A stretch of 64,000 nucleotides of DNA, from positions 266,015,925 to 266,079,924 of the forward strand of contig NC_081415.1 of the NCBI RefSeq assembly GCF_030272615.1, in the 5' to 3' direction. This document shows positions 34,521 through 45,850 of this stretch, one piece after another. Numbering within the stretch: the first letter of the stretch is position 1; each line of letters opens with the position of its first letter. Source of the stretch: Cryptomeria japonica (Eukaryota > Streptophyta > Pinopsida > Cupressales > Cupressaceae). The notes under the pieces were generated by a model. The model saw only the letters and a program-made list of their open reading frames with translations. It ran no database searches and was not told the DNA's origin. The position numbers and the translations under genes were made by a program.

Positions 34521-35279
34521 CCTTTGGCATGGAAGATAGCAAACCGGTTGGTACACCAATGGTGACCGGTTGCAAATTATCAAAAGAGGATGATTTCGCA
34601 TTGGTTGATGAGAAGGAATACCGATCAATGATTGGTAAGTTGCATTATGTAGTGCATAGCAAACCGGATATTGCACATGTAGTTGGCATTACTTCAAGGT
34701 TCCAAAAAAGTCCAAGAGAATCCCACTTGGTTGCAGTCAAGCGAATTCTTAGGTATCTAAAGGGAACAGTTGACTATGGATTGTGGTACCCATACAACAA
34801 TGATTTCAACCTGAAAGTATTCACAGATGCTGATTGGGCAGGTAATGTGGATGACCAGAAAAGCACAACCAGTGGTGCATTCTTTCTCGGAGGAAGATTG
34901 GTCTCATGGATGAGTAAGAAGCAGAGTTGTATCTCTCAGTCTATAGCGGAAGCGGAGTATGTTGCAGCTTTCATGAACTGACTCAGACAACCTAGATGAA
35001 GCATGTATTAGATGGCTTCAAAATCCTTGTATCTGAACCGGTAAGTATATTTTGTGATAACACAAGTGCTATCAATATCTCAAAGAATCCAGTTTTACAT
35101 TCTAGAACCTAGCATTTTGAACTTAAGTATCATTTCTTGAGGGAAAAGGTTCAGAATAAAGAGATTGTACTAGAACATGTTTCCAGTAAGGAGCAGTTAG
35201 CAGACATATTCACCAAGCCTCTCCCAAAGACCACATTTGTGTATTTAAGAGGTGAATTGGGGGTACTGCCCCTTTAGGA
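34521..35279 (+). pseudogene. Copia RNase H and pol C-terminus
   Basis: SMIGKLHYVVHSKPDIAHVV and VKRILRYLKGTVDYGLWY are followed by the RNase H core. The core reads FTDADWAGNVDDQKSTTSGA, GGRLVSWMSKKQSCISQSIA and EAEYVAA, with Asp and Glu in place. After 34981 frameshifts and stops break the tail, but FCDNTSAINISKNPVLHSRT, KYHFLREKVQ and DIFTKPLPK (about 35200) are readable. Removes the RNA strand during cDNA synthesis. Confidence 0.93.
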
Positions 35280-35520
35280 GGTAAATTAAAAATATTTGTT
35301 CCACATCAGTCAGGTAATGCATAGTCATTTCTTTTGTTGATTGATGTGTTGAAGGATGCTACTCCTCAGGGGGAGCAGTATAATGGAATAGGGATGTTTG
35401 TGCCTCCACTTTGGCATTATTGTCAAAGGGGGAGAAGAAGTGTAGCGGAGAAGATATCTGCAAAAATTAGAGAGAAGATGAGTTAGCAGAGAGATATCTT
35501 TGTATATTGCCATCAATGCC

Positions 35521-35532
35521 AAAGGGGGAGAT
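35521..35532 (+). other. Copia polypurine tract
   Basis: aaagggggagat immediately before the 3' LTR at 35533, the plus-strand primer. Confidence 0.9.
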
Positions 35533-37037
35533 TGTTGGCATTATGTGAACTGGTATGAGGACATAATGATACTGTATGTTGTCATTGATGTCAATATATG
35601 ATATGAAGAGAGAACTAGCATGTGTGAGAACTGGTATATATGCCAAAGTAAAGCGGTATATTTGTTCAAGGTGAACCAACATGTCAAGGTGAACTGACAT
35701 GTAGTCATGGGAACCGGCACATGGAAGCATTGTATGACTATCAGTTAGTAGGTAGTTTCCACTTCTGGATTTCTAGTTGGAGTACCTCAAGCCTGTGTGA
35801 CTCAATCGGTGATCTTTGTGTGATGAGTTAGCAGTATAACAAAGAACAGATTGTGTTGCCATGTCAGCCTTGTGCGTGTGAAGGATGTTGCATGAAGAAG
35901 ACTATCCCTATCTACCTCGGGAATGTGCGAAGTCTGTAAACAGTGATAATGTGTGATCGGTTATCAGCCGCCACGAAATTGGTGGAAAATGAATGATGGA
36001 GAATGTCTTAAGATTGGATCAAGACCGTTGCATTCAATACAACATGATCAACGATTAGGATTGAACCATTTGAATTCCTTAACCTAACAGGTCTAGGGTT
36101 TAGGGTTTATGCTACCAACCTGTCTGTTGTCCTATAAGGTCGATGTTGTGATTCTTTCAGAGTTTGTTGGCAAAACTTGTGTGTTTGTGTATCTAAGAGA
36201 AGAGATACGTGATTCTTGCCAGACCAGAGAAGAGAAGTCATATCTGTAAAGTGTAAGTGCAAAAGGTGAAGAGAAGCTTAAGCAGATCTGCATTGGCATT
36301 GAGTGCTATTATCAGGTCATTGATATACCTGTTGATCTCTAACCACTTCAACAGTTGTGAAATCCCCTAACAGGGTAGCCTTAATTGACTTGTTGAAAAT
36401 CCTCTAATAGGGTAACTCGAATCTACTGAGTTATTGATATCCTTTAGCTATTGAGTTCTTGAAATCCTCTAACAAGGTACCCTTAACAGGGTTTAAACCT
36501 TAACCGGGTATTGTAGCCATCCCTTAATCGGGTGATCCCTAACAGGATCGGTTCCTAACAGAACCTATTGTATCTATCTTTAACTGGACAAGGCTCCTAA
36601 CAGAGCGGACTTCCAAAGAGTTCAAAAACAAGCTTGTGGGTATTCATCCCCACCATGGTTTTTCCCAGTTGGGTTTCCACATGAAAAATATGTGTGTCAT
36701 GTGTGATGTTATGATTGTCTTCTGATTAAGTGGTGATGCATGTTGATCTTGCTGTAATATGTACATCTTTGATGGTAGATTGCCTGTTCATGCATTAGAG
36801 TGAAATGGGAATGAAGAGTTAGATTATATGAGAAGATAAGTGTCAACTAGTCTTTGCTCGTCTTAGTTACACTGGGTTTTGCCAGTCGAACTTTGTTGAA
36901 GGACCAGTGCTATTGTTTGTCTGTCAGTGCATAAGTGTTAGTTCACAAACCGGTTTAAGGTTGAGTTTTTGCTTGTACTGATTCACCCCCCCCTCTCAGT
37001 ACCGGTTTGGTACTATTCGTTCATCATTAAGTTATCA
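35533..37037 (+). mobile_element. Copia 3' LTR
   Basis: 1505 bp, aligned end to end with the 5' LTR, including the CCTAAYAGGGT array at 36361-36610. Followed directly by the ctcta target duplication. Confidence 0.95.
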
Positions 37038-37042
37038 CTCTA

Positions 37043-37262
37043 TTGGCATCTATTCAATATTTATGCCCTCAATTCCAAGATGGGAAGGCACCTTGTTTGG
37101 GAGGAAATTGTTGATTGTATCCTTGAAGATCTGATTTCTCACTACATGTTGGCTAGAGACTTCAACACTCCTCTCTACCCTTCTGAGAAATGTGGTGGTC
37201 TTATGGATTATTCCGATAGTAGGGATGTTAGCTACTTGGTGGTTTTTTAAAATTTTGAATGG
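37043..37262 (+). mobile_element. LINE copy B, right part, with about 5.6 kb internal deletion
   Basis: 37043-37222 continues the LINE endonuclease exactly where 29667 stopped (YWHLFNIYALNSKMGRHLVW). It then jumps at gatAGTAggg to the sequence following the ORF3 stop (as 22249-22293). In copy A the same AGTA stands at 16613-16616 and 22249-22252. The region equivalent to 16617-22252 (RT, RNase H and ORF3) is missing. Homology ends at 37262. Confidence 0.88.
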
Positions 37263-38273
37263 TGGTCGATATTAATGACTTCTGGTGGAAGATACTGGAT
37301 CTAGCCCATTTCTCCTTTTTCCCATTATGAAATTAATTAATAAAATTAATTATATTTCTTCACATTTCTACTAACTTTAACCCTTCTCTAACCCTCATTT
37401 AACCCTTCCTCTAAAATATTATCCATTGGATAACCATAGGTTTTAGTCAACCTTATCCTCTTTCCCTCCCCATATGTGTGTACATTCCAAAATATCTTGA
37501 ATTTCCTAAAATTTGGAGAAATCTTTAAGAATTTGGGGAAATATCTCAAATATCATAACATTTGGGAATATCTTCATTTCAGAATAGAACCTTCCTATTT
37601 GAGTGTCTCTCTCTCCTAAATAAGCATGTGTCCTCAAGAACATTTGTCATTCTTTTGGACACCTAACATTTCCATCCATGAATTATCTTGATATTTAGAA
37701 TGGAACCTTCTTATTTGGCTGTCTCACTCCCAAATAGGCATGTGTCCTCAAGGACACTTGTCATTATTTTCCATGACACTTTCCCTTCTCAAGGACAAGT
37801 GTCTCATTTTCATGCCTCTTCTTCTCCCATCTTGGCCTATTTAGTCCCCTTATTTTCCTTCACAATTGATCCACTTTCATTTTGCATAACCATAGCATTT
37901 TAGCATCCATTTAGCATCCATTTAGCATCCACATTTTGAGCTAATATTGCATAATTTTTCATCATGGAGCATATCTAGCACCCTTGGAAGCATAGATCGA
38001 GCACACATTGAACCAAATCGAAGGAAAAATCCTCATCAAAAGGATCTATAAAGTTTTCATTTTCTTTCTCATTAATTGTCTTTTTAGCTTTCTTTTTATT
38101 GTCCAATCTTGAGTATATTGCTTTTTGATTGTGTAGTTAGATTATTAAAAATCTTTCATTTTATTCCACATTTTTACTCACACGTCAACCTTCATTTCTC
38201 TAACTCAAATACCATTTTTTTCAACTTCTATCCTTTATATAATAAACATTTTCACTTGTCCTAATTCCTTATG
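37263..38273. other. Intergenic DNA with a two-copy 120-bp duplication
   Basis: 'agaatRgaaccttcYtatttg...catgtgtcctcaagRacaYttgtcat' occurs at about 37577-37650 and 37697-37767, and 'tttagcatcca' repeats three times near 37900-37930. No coding signal. It has the look of a degraded LTR but no ends were found. Confidence 0.45.
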
Positions 38274-39561
38274 CTACCAACTTTTGGCGAACACAACTTC
38301 ATAAACTCTATTGCACATTTGACTAACTCTCAACAAACTATGTCTCAAACCTTCCACATAATAAACATCATTAGTTTTATGCTTACCATCAATCGAGATA
38401 CTTCCTATTCCACAAATAAGTGCAGCTTCCTCTTCTGCAAATTTCACTGATCCACCATCATACATCTTGAGATTGATAAACTTTTCTTTATCTCCAACCA
38501 TGTGATTTGAGCATCCAAAATCAATGATCCATGATCTTTGTTCAACTTTAGCATTCTCTTCCGGTCTTCTGGACCTATCCCGATTCTTCTCTTCTATAGC
38601 CAGAAGTAAAGATTCTTCATTCAAGTTTTTTAGCATCTTCTACTTTAGACGAATGTGCCTCCATTGAGAAAAAACTCTTTTTCCCTTTATCTTTATCATT
38701 TGTTCTCTTCTTAAAATCATGTCTTTTATATCTACTTTTCTTTTCATCATCATCATATTTTTCGTAGTCTTCTTTATATATACATTTAGAAGATAATGAT
38801 CAATCCTTCCAAAACTAAAGAATTTCAAGGGCAACTTACCTTTGTACTTTCTAGTTCCTCATCAGTCTTCTTACAAAGTTTTCTTCAATCTCATCCAAGT
38901 TCTCACTTGTTTCCGGTTCATCTCCTGATATCCTTGAAATATTAAATGCAACTTCTCTCCAATAGGATTTTATAACTTTCATCTCTTCAATTTCTTAGGA
39001 AAACAATGTTCTAATAAGTTGATCAATTGAGTAGTTATTCAAGTCATGATGTTATTCAATAGCACACTTCTTTGATTTGTAAGGTTTGGTCAATGTAAAC
39101 AGGATCTTTCTAATAACATCACTTTCTTCTAGCACTCCACCAACAACTCAGATAGCCTTCACGGTATCATTTACTCTATGTATGTAGCTCTCAACATTTT
39201 CATCATTAGACATTCTGAAACCTTTGAATATTCACTTTAGGTTTTGTTGGGTCTTTAGATCACCTTCATATGCATAACACAACTTGTTCCATATTCTCTT
39301 AGCTTCTTTCATTCCTTTAACGTTGCCAAATAATTCATCACTAAGATAGTTGATAAGTATTATTCTAGCTTTTTCATTTGTCTCTTGAGCCTTAATTTCA
39401 TCTAGAGTCGATGGTCCATTCTAAGGTTGTTTATAACCTGTCTGAATAATCTCCCAGATTCTATTATCCAATGCTTCCAAGTAAGACTCAACTCTTTCCT
39501 TTCAATAAGTAAAGTTTGTTCCATCAAACATCCATGCTTTAACATGAAGGTCTTGTATCAT
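38274..39561 (-). pseudogene. Copia gag-protease remnant, minus strand
   Basis: Starts at ATG 39561 (MIQDLHVKAWMFDGTNFTY, then TGA) and reads through many stops and shifts: ALDNRIWEIIQTGYKQP, LFGNVKGMKEAKRIWNKLCY, VESYIHRVNDTVKAI. The zinc knuckle has decayed to KFFSFGRIDHYLL with its cysteines lost. The protease reads SWIIDFGCSNHMVGDKEKF (DSG changed to DFG) and YYVEGLRHSLLRVSQM. Homology stops at 38274, so integrase, RT and RNase H are missing. A different family from the two other Copia gags in the window. Confidence 0.85.
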
Positions 39562-39607
39562 TTCTAGATCTACCTTAAGTGGTTAAGCTTTCCAAAGAGG
39601 AGCCAAT

Positions 39608-39619
39608 GCTCTAATACCA
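39608..39619 (-). other. Copia primer-binding site, minus strand
   Basis: The minus strand reads TGGTATTAGAGC, one change from the initiator tRNA-Met site, two bases inside the LTR end at 39622. Confidence 0.85.
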
Positions 39620-39621
39620 AT

Positions 39622-39649
39622 TGTTGAACACCCAACAAGACTAAGAGGG
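39622..39649 (-). mobile_element. Last 28 bp of the minus-strand Copia LTR, split by an insertion
   Basis: The minus strand reads ...CTCTTAGTCTTGTTGGGTG then TTCAACA, followed by the primer-binding site. The rest of this LTR is at 44262-45439. The break coincides with the gaggg target duplication of the element at 39650-44261. Confidence 0.8.
39645..39649. repeat. Left target-site duplication of the 4.6-kb insertion
   Basis: gaggg, matching 44262-44266. Part of the C-run (minus strand) of the Copia LTR, so the right copy sits in a longer G-run. Confidence 0.7.
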
Positions 39650-42600
39650 TGTAGTGCCCCTCCTAGACATGCATTTGGATTTACATATCGATTGACTTAT
39701 TTAGACATATGGTTGATGTTTAGATGGTTACGTATAACTCTATTTCTATCTTAGATGGTATTGATAATGCTAGCTACTCTATGTAAATTTATGTTGACTC
39801 ATCATGTTGGATGATTTATATGACTTATGATGTTATGATGGTACTAACCCTATTTCATGACCATGATTTTATGTGATGTCTTGATGATATGTTGTGTGAC
39901 TGTCTTTGTGAGTAGAGACGATGTCGTATCACTCATGGCGAGTATGATATGACGTTGTGATTCTCTATCACTTGTTTGATTATTATGATGTATATGTATT
40001 GCACACGTATGCTGAGTAGTGGTTGTAGGATTGCAGGTACTAGACATGGACTTCACCTAGCTTCACAGGTCTGAGCGTGTCTCTATCCGAATGGCAAGTT
40101 GTTGGAGATGACATAGTTTCCCTCACACACTCTAGGTTTAAGTTGTATACCTTGTTAGTCACGTCACAACACAAGTTGATGTTAGAATCTTGAGTTGTTG
40201 ATTGTCCCCTTTGTTGACATAAGGTGATGTGAGTCTATGTTCATTTATATTTAGAGATGTGTGATTGTTTAATCATTTAATATTTATTTTTGATTTGATT
40301 CGATGTTTAATTAATTTAATTTATTTTACATTTGATTTATTGTTTGACAAGGGCTTAATTATTATTTATTGTTTATTATTATTGTATAAGGGCTTTTATT
40401 TATTTATATTTTAATTGAGTGTTGATTATTGGATTTTATATTTATTTTATTTTATTTATTCTAATATTGCCTTTTTGGATTTTCTATTATTATTATTTAT
40501 TTATGGTTATCCATTTAATTGTTGTTATTTAATTAATTAATATTATTTAATCAAGGCATTGGTATTTTATTAATGGATAAATATTATTATCCATGGTTAT
40601 TTATTTAATTTATGTTGTGGTTTATTATTTATTGGGTGGATAAATACTATTACTATTCGTGAATAATATTCTATCTTGGGGTTTTAAGTTATTATTTTAG
40701 TTAATTGTCTTTTCACCCTTGGTTATATTGATTTTCTATTAAACCTACCTACCCTCTTATTCAATTGGTCAAATGGTGGGAGGTAGATAAATACTATATT
40801 TATTTATTAGATTCCCTTGAACTTTGTGAGGGTTGGTATAATATATGGTTTTGGGGATTAATCTGATTGGTCGACTTTTAATAAAGTTTTGGGTTTAATT
40901 TTGATATATTTTTGGTTTCCTGGGCAATCATGGGAGGTTGGCTTCAAGAGAAATTTTTAGTTTGCTTGAAGGATTTGGATTTTGGTTTTGATTTTGGATT
41001 GTGCTTGGGAGCTTGCTGAATTGGGAGTTTCTCCATCAAAATTTCATTGCTATTGCTTCGTTTTCTAGGTTGGATCTGATTGCCTTATTCTTAGATTTTG
41101 TTTAATAGGAAAGATTGTCTGCTAAAATATTGTCTTGGGGAAAATTTTGGGAATGAATCAGTTACTAATATTGGTTTGATTGAAAGAAATTATTTTGATA
41201 AAGATGGCATTTCGAATTAGGAATATGATTTTGTGCAGTGCTGAGAATGGGTATGAATAATTTGTGATTTACATTGCTATAGTTTCATGTGAGTTTTTTA
41301 TGTTTTTATTTTTATTTGTTGAGGCTTTATTTGCCCTTGCATATCCTATTCCATGATCTCTTAAGGTTTGGAGTCCTTTTGATGTGATTTGCATAAGTAG
41401 GGCTGTGTCCGTGACTCTTCCTGTGCATATGTTTGCTTGTAAAACTTAGATTTCTTGGATGTATGGACTTATTGGTTTTATTAAAACCCTATTCTACTTT
41501 CATTATGACTTTTGATGACTTCTAGGTTGATTTTGGACCTTGGTTGAGCCCCTACCCAAATCTGGGCAAGTTTGAACACTTCTGCATCTTGTTTTCTAAA
41601 CGTTGTATCCCTAATACAAAAGTGCTAAAACAGTCTACAAAAGTGCCAGCGTATTGACAAAAGTGCCAAAATAGTATCAGACAATTTTTGAGTCAGTTTT
41701 GAAGTTCTGAGTTTGATTTCTTGGCTTGATTTTCACTCTAGAGGCTTGATTTGTCATATTTGGTGATTTTTGGGCACCTTGTTATTCATTTGTGATGTGT
41801 ATGAATTCATTTGTGGTGTGTATGAATCCATTTTTGGCTCTAGCAAGTAGTTTTTCACTTTTCCATTGAGGTATTGATAAGTTGCTCCAGCAAGCTGAGT
41901 GTGTCCTTGTTGTTGAGGAGGGTTAATTGCAGCTCCAATGAGTAGATATGTTGTGCCTCGCTATGGAGGAACATTCTATGTTATTGGATTCATGTATTGC
42001 CCTTATTTATGTATATTTTTCATTCTTGAGTCTCTCTTTATAATTTCATTTTGTCATTTTGAGCTTATGGCTTGATTCATGATAAATGGTTCTTGGTTGC
42101 ATATTGATGGTTATCTTTATGATTTAGTTGTATCATATTTGTAATGAGTTTTGGATGCATTCCATGTTGAGCTTCATGTTGTTATTATGATGTATCTTGC
42201 TATGTAATACCCTATGGTTTTGGTCCAAGGTAGGGGGAGTGGACTCTTGCATGTGTAGGACCAAGGTCATGAGCATTAAATCTCTAGGAGGGGGTCTAGA
42301 CCTATGGAACCACATGAAAAGTTTTCTTGTAATTGCAAGTGATAATATTAATAATTGATTAATGAGTTTGGGTATTTAGGAATTCACTAAACAAGATAAT
42401 AATTGGTTTTTTGGCCCCACCTCATAGCACTAGAAGCAACGTATGCTCGAGATGAGCTTGGGAAGACCATTGGAGTGGTAGACTGATCTCCCTTGAATTT
42501 ATCCAAGGTTGAGTTGGTTCCACATGTCTATTAGGGTGAGGCTAGACCCCTTCTTTGTGAGGGTAGAATGTGATGACACTCTTTCCCTACATGTGTCCAT

Positions 42601-44261
42601 TATCCATATGCCTTGAATTGTTGGTTATGCCTCTGGGAGTTTGGTTGTTTTCTTTGGCCACATGATGTGATTGAATGTTGTATTCTTATGTCGAAGTCTT
42701 GCGATGTCACATGTGTTGTATCCTTGGTTGTTAGGTTTCAACTTAGGTCTTGAGTGTTAGTTGGAACTTTATGTCATCTCCTAGCATGGGGGGTGGTTTC
42801 TATTTGGTTCCATATGGTCGGGTGGTTTGATGCCTTCTTCCATTGGGATGTTCTTCTTTGGATGATAGTGTACATGGATATGTATTTATAATATCTCCTC
42901 ACGTGGATGGATTTCTTGGAGCATATTCTATGTAATTAGAAATGATATCATGTGGAATGAAGGATGCAATTGTAAAGAAGACTATGTATTCAGTATATTG
43001 AGAATATGTATAATAGTACTTGTAGTAGATTTATTTCAGAATGAGATGTATTGAGTGAGATTTGTATAATTGGCTATTCTATTGTATATGTTATTCTTGA
43101 TTAGAGAGGAGTGAAATGATTGAGATATAATTGCAATGACTTGTGTATATCTTGTGGATGGTAGTGAATATGTTAGCAATTGTGTATGCCTTGATTTGAA
43201 AGATGTTAATCTTCAATGTTAGTTATTGTGAGATATGGAAAATAAATGAGTGGTTGTGGGTTGTATAGGATATGTGACTCTTCAATATGCGGTTGTCCTA
43301 TGGTGTTGATTTATATGTATTAGAGATAATATTGTATTACGATGACTTATAAATGTGGAATATGAATATATACTCATGGAATTTGTATTATTAAGCATTG
43401 GGATGGGATGTAGCGAAGGAGACTATGTGCTTGTTCCATGTGCTCTTATGTATTTAGACTTGATGATTTGGAAGTATGCCCTTGTAATAAGTTCTATGTG
43501 TTAGAGATTCTTTTCATGTTGGAATGAGACTCTATGTTGAATTAGGAGATTGAAATATTGCCTTATGTTTATTCTTGTAGTTTCATATGACCCTTGAATT
43601 TGTTTAGTAGTTTGGAATCCTATTTGAAAGTAGATAAGTGCTTGCTGCTATAATCTTGCATATGAATATGGATAGTATTCTTGATGAGGTGTGTAATGGT
43701 ATTACTTATGGAAATAATCTAATTCCATATGTAGGAGAAGGATAAATGCATTTAGATTTATGAAGTGTTTAAGTGATTAATGAATAAAGATGGGCATTAG
43801 GAACATTTGGTTGGTATCTTAAAATGAACCTAAAGGGTATGAAATGTGGTAAAGTTATGCATATACATGTTAATGATTTGTAATATCTGTATGGGAAGTA
43901 AATGACTAGTAAAATAATAGTGTAAGATGTTTTAGATGGATATGTGATGTGTTCGGTTTATGTCAAGTAGTGACATTGAGATACCCTAGGGAAGGGATAT
44001 TTTTTATGAGTTCATATATAGAAATGTTAATAGTTAAATGGTAACTCCACTTGCATAATATGTTCTATGGTTATGATCATATTGATTTATGTATTCTTGA
44101 AAATAGTTAATGATGCATTGATGTATATCGGTTGTAATTTTGCATTAGTAAATGTTAGTGATAGCGTAGAAATAATGGTTATCTTAAAAGGAATTTTTTT
44201 TTATCTCCATTTGTTAGTAAATTATGGTTTATTTCTCTAGGGTATTTTGGTGGGCATTATA
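39650..44261 (+). mobile_element. Probable solo LTR of 4.6 kb (Gypsy-type) nested in a Copia LTR
   Basis: Starts TGTAGTGCCC and ends GGGCATTATA, near-perfect inverted ends with the final CA changed to TA. Flanked by gaggg on both sides. The 4612 bp have no coding capacity, primer-binding site or polypurine tract, and I found no second copy of the start, so it behaves as one long LTR left by recombination. The interior shows an AT-rich zone of tttaatttattaatt-type text (40250-40700), three acaaaagtgcYa units at 41617-41680 and a 26-bp duplication near 41790. A non-coding element of another class is the alternative. Confidence 0.65.
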
Positions 44262-45439
44262 GAGGGGGGGGGGGTGAATTAGTCCAAAAATTCAAAATAA
44301 ATTATTAATAAACAACATTAATTTACTTAGCAATAACACATTAATCATCAACACATAAGAATCAACCATCAACACATGAACACCAAATTTATGTGAAAAA
44401 TGCAAACAAGGAAAAACCATGGTGAGAATCTAACTCACAATATGAATATAAATGTTTACAATATTTTAGGATTATTGCTAAGGAGAACCAACACATAAAG
44501 GACTTGAAAAACTAAGATGCACAACCTTAGGCAAGATACAAAAATGACTTTCTCATCTAAATATCACTTCTTCAGGACAAGATATAAACTACTATTGAAG
44601 GACTCACTGCCAGTCAACAACAAATGGAACAACTAAATTGAAATTGATAAGGATTCTCTTGAACATGAAATTATCCTTGAAGAATAGGATCAAGCGACTA
44701 ACATCATGGAAAACATCTTTGATAATCTTCACTATCACAACATACTATCTTGCAAAATATATCACTTTCAAAGCTCTTCTCAAACTAACTTTCACACAAC
44801 CGCAAACTCAAATCTACTTGCAAATCATTCACATACACTTCTCACATGATTCAATTCTCATCATTACATAATTCATCCATCTATACAACTTAAATATGAG
44901 ATACAACATTGAAATCCTAAACAAAATAAGCAATATTATACAAAATAAGTCACCCTGACCTAAAATACTCAAATCAGTTCACTTTAGGAGAAAGAGGGAA
45001 CCAAAACATATAATAATATATCCTTCCATGATTGATCCAATAATATGCACATGCTAACACATACTCCAAAGCTATTACCAAACGTAACATGTAGCAATAA
45101 CAACCAATCAGGTTCATAATCTCTTCCCACGCAAAATAATCAATGTGGATCTTCACATGCCATGGTGAGACCCAAAAAAACATCTCAACACATCTTCCAA
45201 AACATATCCGAGCCAAAAGAATATGATCCACTAAACCACAATACAATCAATAACATATTCAAAGGGAACCAAAAAAATTTCATAGTATCTTGAATACAAG
45301 ATGACACAATCAACACCAAAAACATTAACTACAACAAAAAACATAGTTCTACAACAACCAAGAGCATATCCAGAGCAACATCAATTTGGATAACCAGGTT
45401 TGACATCAATGAAAACCATACAAGCTCATGCTTCCAACA
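44262..45439 (-). mobile_element. Main part of the minus-strand Copia LTR
   Basis: On the minus strand it starts TGTTGGAAGC at 45439. It carries 'tttcattgatgtcaaa' as the 29668 LTR does at the same distance. Near 44400-44440 it has 'caccatggtttttcctt', matching the LTR phrase at 30780. It ends in a C-run at 44262-44275 that continues into 39649-39622. With the insertion removed the LTR is about 1.2 kb. Confidence 0.75.
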
Positions 45440-45691
45440 ATCTCTAAGATACTCATTAGTACCATAATTAGTGCTCTCAAATCTCTTCTTCTTTCCATTC
45501 TCTATTCTTTTATGATGTCTCTCCTCTCTTTCAACAATTTTCCTTTGTCATCATTCCTCACTATTCAAGGGTTTTCCATAATCACTTTTCTTACTAATGT
45601 AAATGTTCTCTTTAATTTCTCTTGTATTTTTCTTATGTCATTTTTCCATGGGTTCTTTTGGTTTGGGAATACCTTACTCCTTTATTATTTC
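45440..45691. other. Pyrimidine-rich spacer
   Basis: Open frame of Leu/Ser/Phe-rich composition only; nothing recognised. Confidence 0.35.
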
Positions 45692-45850
45692 TGTAGTGTT
45701 GCAAATTGTAACCCCTTTATAATTTCACTCTTTTTTGGCCCTTGCTTTAGTGTGCCTTCTCCTAGGTCTATTTGAGCCTATTTAAGCCCCATCATATCCT
45801 ACTATTGTCAAATACTCAAATTAGGACTTGATCTGGCATCATAATTAGAC
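45692..45850 (+). mobile_element. Gypsy-type LTR start, second copy of the 22953 family
   Basis: TGTAGTGTTGCAAATTGTAA followed by 'ggcccttgctttagtgtgcc' and 'cctatttaagcc', collinear with 22953-23280 but about 150 bp shorter. No further structure found downstream. Confidence 0.45.

Larger units (their letters stand above)
29668..37037 (+). mobile_element. Complete Ty1/Copia LTR retrotransposon, 7370 bp
   Basis: 5' LTR 29668-31169 (1502 bp), primer-binding site 31172-31183, gag-pol region 31241-35279, polypurine tract 35521-35532, 3' LTR 35533-37037 (1505 bp). The 5-bp target duplication ctcta lies at 29663-29667 and 37038-37042. Removing the insert rejoins the LINE endonuclease text exactly (gatctcta / ttggcatct, as at 16430-16445). 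Domain order gag-PR-IN-RT-RH defines Copia. LTRs start TGTTGGCATT and end GTTATCA. In the first 300 bp I count roughly 20 differences between the LTRs, nearly all transitions, so the insertion is not recent. Stops and frameshifts make it non-autonomous now. Confidence 0.97.

Noticed and set aside
42133-42315. Short minus-strand ORF inside the 4.6-kb LTR
   Set aside because: 60 codons without recognisable motif in otherwise stop-rich DNA; random.
45428-45775. 115-codon plus-strand ORF rich in Leu, Ser and Phe with membrane-like stretches
   Set aside because: Composition follows the pyrimidine-rich DNA, and it runs into the LTR start at 45692; no family resemblance.
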